Both the position numbers and the translations under genes were made by a program. DNA of 64,000 bases from the NCBI RefSeq assembly GCF_006438955.1, contig NZ_RCZK01000003.1, positions 186,001 through 250,000 of the forward strand, given 5' to 3'. The stretch is from Sphingomonas oligophenolica. GTDB taxonomy: Bacteria; Pseudomonadota; Alphaproteobacteria; Sphingomonadales; Sphingomonadaceae. Numbering within the stretch: position 1 is the first letter of the stretch; every line of letters begins with the position of its first letter. Below the pieces are notes generated by a model. That model saw only the letters and a list, made by a program, of their open reading frames with translations. It had not been told where the DNA came from and searched no databases. Shown piece after piece: positions 62,612-64,000 of the stretch.

Positions 62612-64000
62612 CAGGCTTCGTCGCCCTCCGCGGTTTCGGTCTCGCTGGTGTCGGCAGGCTCGGCGGCATCGGACGGCGCGGCGGCGGGTTCTTCGTCGAA
62701 CCAGTGCGCGCGCGCGGCCATGATGATCTCGTTGCCCTGTTCGTCGCTGAGACCATAATCGCTGAGGATGCCACCCTTGGGCTCGGGGCGCTTGGGGGCG
62801 TCCTCGTTGCGGCGGCGCGGTTCGACGCGCTTCTTCTCGACCAGTTCGTCGGTCGCGAGATCGGCGAGATCGTCGAGCGTCTTGATCCCCGCCTTGCCGA
62901 GCGTCACCAGCATCGCCTCGGTGATGTACGGCATGTCGGCGAGCGCATCCTCGACGCCCATCGCCTGGCGTTCTTCGCGCGCGACGGCTTCGCGGCGGTC
63001 GAGCGCTTCCTGCGCGCGGCTCTGGAGCTCCTGGCCCAGATCCTCGTCGAAGCCTTCGATTCCCGCGATCTCGTTGAGTTCGACATAGGCGACCTCTTCG
63101 AGGCTGCCGAAGCCTTCGGCGACGAGCAGCTGCGCGAGCGTCTCGTCGACGTCGAGCTCGCCCTGGAACAATTCGGTGTTGGTCGTGAATTCCTTCTGGC
63201 GCTTTTCGGACGCGTCCTGTTCGGTCAGGATGTCGATCGCCTTGCCGGTGAGCTGGCTGGCGAGGCGGACGTTCTGGCCGCGGCGACCGATCGCGAGCGA
63301 CAGCTGGTCATCGGGAACGACGACCTCGATCCGGTCCTCTTCCTCGTCGATCACGACGCGGCTGACCGATGCGGGCTGCAACGCGTTGACGACGAAAGTC
63401 GCGGTGTCTTCGGACCACGGGATGATGTCGATCTTCTCGCCCTGCATTTCCTGGACGACCGCCTGAACGCGGCTGCCCTTCATGCCGACGCACGCGCCGA
63501 CCGGGTCGATCGACGAATCGCGGCTGATCACGCCGATCTTCGCGCGGCTGCCGGGATCGCGGGCGGCGGCCATGATCGTGATGATGCCGTCGTAGATTTC
63601 GGGGACTTCCTGCGCGAACAGCTTTTTCATGAAATCGGGGTGCGCGCGGCTGAGGAAGATCTGCGGGCCGCGGTTTTCGCGGACGACCTTCAGGATCAGG
63701 CTGCGGATGCGATCGTTGACGCGGACGACTTCGCGCGGGATCTGCGCGTCGCGGCGGATGACGCCTTCGGCGCGGCCGAGGTCGACGACGACGTGGCCGA
63801 ATTCGACGCGCTTGACGACGCCGGTGATGATCTCACCTGCGCGGTCCTTATATTCCTCATACTGGCGCTCGCGCTCGGCATCGCGGACCTTCTGGAAGAT
63901 CACCTGCTTGGCGGCTTGCGCGGCGATCCGCCCGAATTCGATCGGGGGCAGCGGATCGACGATATAGTCGCCGATCGCGGCACCCGGCTGGAGTTTTTCG
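62611..64000 (-). CDS. nusA: Transcription termination/antitermination protein NusA, 5' end outside the window
   Basis: NusA binds RNA polymerase and controls pausing, termination and antitermination. The 463 residues in the window begin in the N-terminal domain (EFGRIAAQAAKQVIFQKVRDA). The S1 domain (GEIITGVVKRVEFGHVVVDLG), two KH domains (DPVGACVGMKGSRVQAVVQE and LAIGRRGQNVRLASQLTGKAI) and the two acidic repeats near the C-terminus (FGSLEEVAYVELNEIAGIEG; then DALADMPYITEAML) follow. The reading frame is open to base 64000, so the true start lies beyond. The alternative GTG at 63903 is internal. A C-terminal acidic tail is present. Confidence 0.97.
   Translation of the reverse strand, partial: EKLQPGAAIGDYIVDPLPPIEFGRIAAQAAKQVIFQKVRDAERERQYEEYKDRAGEIITGVVKRVEFGHVVVDLGRAEGVIRRDAQIPREVVRVNDRIRSLILKVVRENRGPQIFLSRAHPDFMKKLFAQEVPEIYDGIITIMAAARDPGSRAKIGVISRDSSIDPVGACVGMKGSRVQAVVQEMQGEKIDIIPWSEDTATFVVNALQPASVSRVVIDEEEDRIEVVVPDDQLSLAIGRRGQNVRLASQLTGKAIDILTEQDASEKRQKEFTTNTELFQGELDVDETLAQLLVAEGFGSLEEVAYVELNEIAGIEGFDEDLGQELQSRAQEALDRREAVAREERQAMGVEDALADMPYITEAMLVTLGKAGIKTLDDLADLATDELVEKKRVEPRRRNEDAPKRPEPKGGILSDYGLSDEQGNEIIMAARAHWFDEEPAAAPSDAAEPADTSETETAEGDEA

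Overview
The window is high-GC chromosomal DNA of an alphaproteobacterium. It is most likely a Sphingomonas-type member of the Sphingomonadaceae. The pointers are the order rnd-lptC-lptA-lptB-rpoN, divK beside rpmG and a DUF3572 gene, the nusA-ylxR-infB-rbfA operon, several small proteins of a kind I know from sphingomonads, and two families of short palindromic intergenic repeats. No rRNA, tRNA, insertion sequence, prophage or CRISPR array is visible. Most of the window is ordinary chromosome; the accessory material lies between about 12.8 and 26.5 kb.

1-12.7 kb: a truncated GGDEF-EAL protein, an oxidoreductase gene remnant, a DUF2254-tspO pair, an ATP-dependent DNA ligase, a dps stress cluster, a TMEM165/GDT1-like protein, rpmG, divK, a tight DUF3572-HAD-RidA operon, a FemAB-like acyltransferase and a large membrane protein. 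12.7-23.2 kb: a decayed membrane-protein pseudogene, argG, an EF-hand protein, cyclopropane fatty acid synthase, a molybdopterin lipoprotein with its b-type cytochrome, a flavin reductase, a DUF4130-UdgX fusion, small orphan genes, an aldo/keto reductase, DedA and DUF427 proteins.

23.2-26.5 kb is the accessory hot spot. It holds a helix-turn-helix protein with an aspartate-rich tail, a BrnT toxin with an Xre-type antitoxin, a small sphingomonad-type orphan gene, and an AT-richer two-gene module that I read as a DarT1-like DNA ADP-ribosyltransferase toxin with its NADAR-family antitoxin. The module sits directly behind thiC. thiC has a TPP riboswitch, a hairpin that covers its ribosome binding site, and an N-terminus partly made from an intergenic repeat.

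28.5-46 kb: envelope genes (MipA/OmpV, DUF2141, sterol desaturase, MlaA-like, double aspartyl protease), the ligase-associated helicase and exonuclease, an S10 peptidase, a GDSL autotransporter, then rpoN and the LPS-transport genes with rnd, and terC. The helicase and exonuclease belong functionally with the ligase at 4.3-5.9 kb but are separated from it by about 28 kb. 46-64 kb: a double cold-shock-domain protein, glutaminyl cyclase, katG, an L,D-transpeptidase, a DsbA-like protein, an MHS-type transporter, a PD40-amidohydrolase fusion, and the translation operon nusA-tautomerase-ylxR-infB-rbfA, which leaves the window at its right edge.
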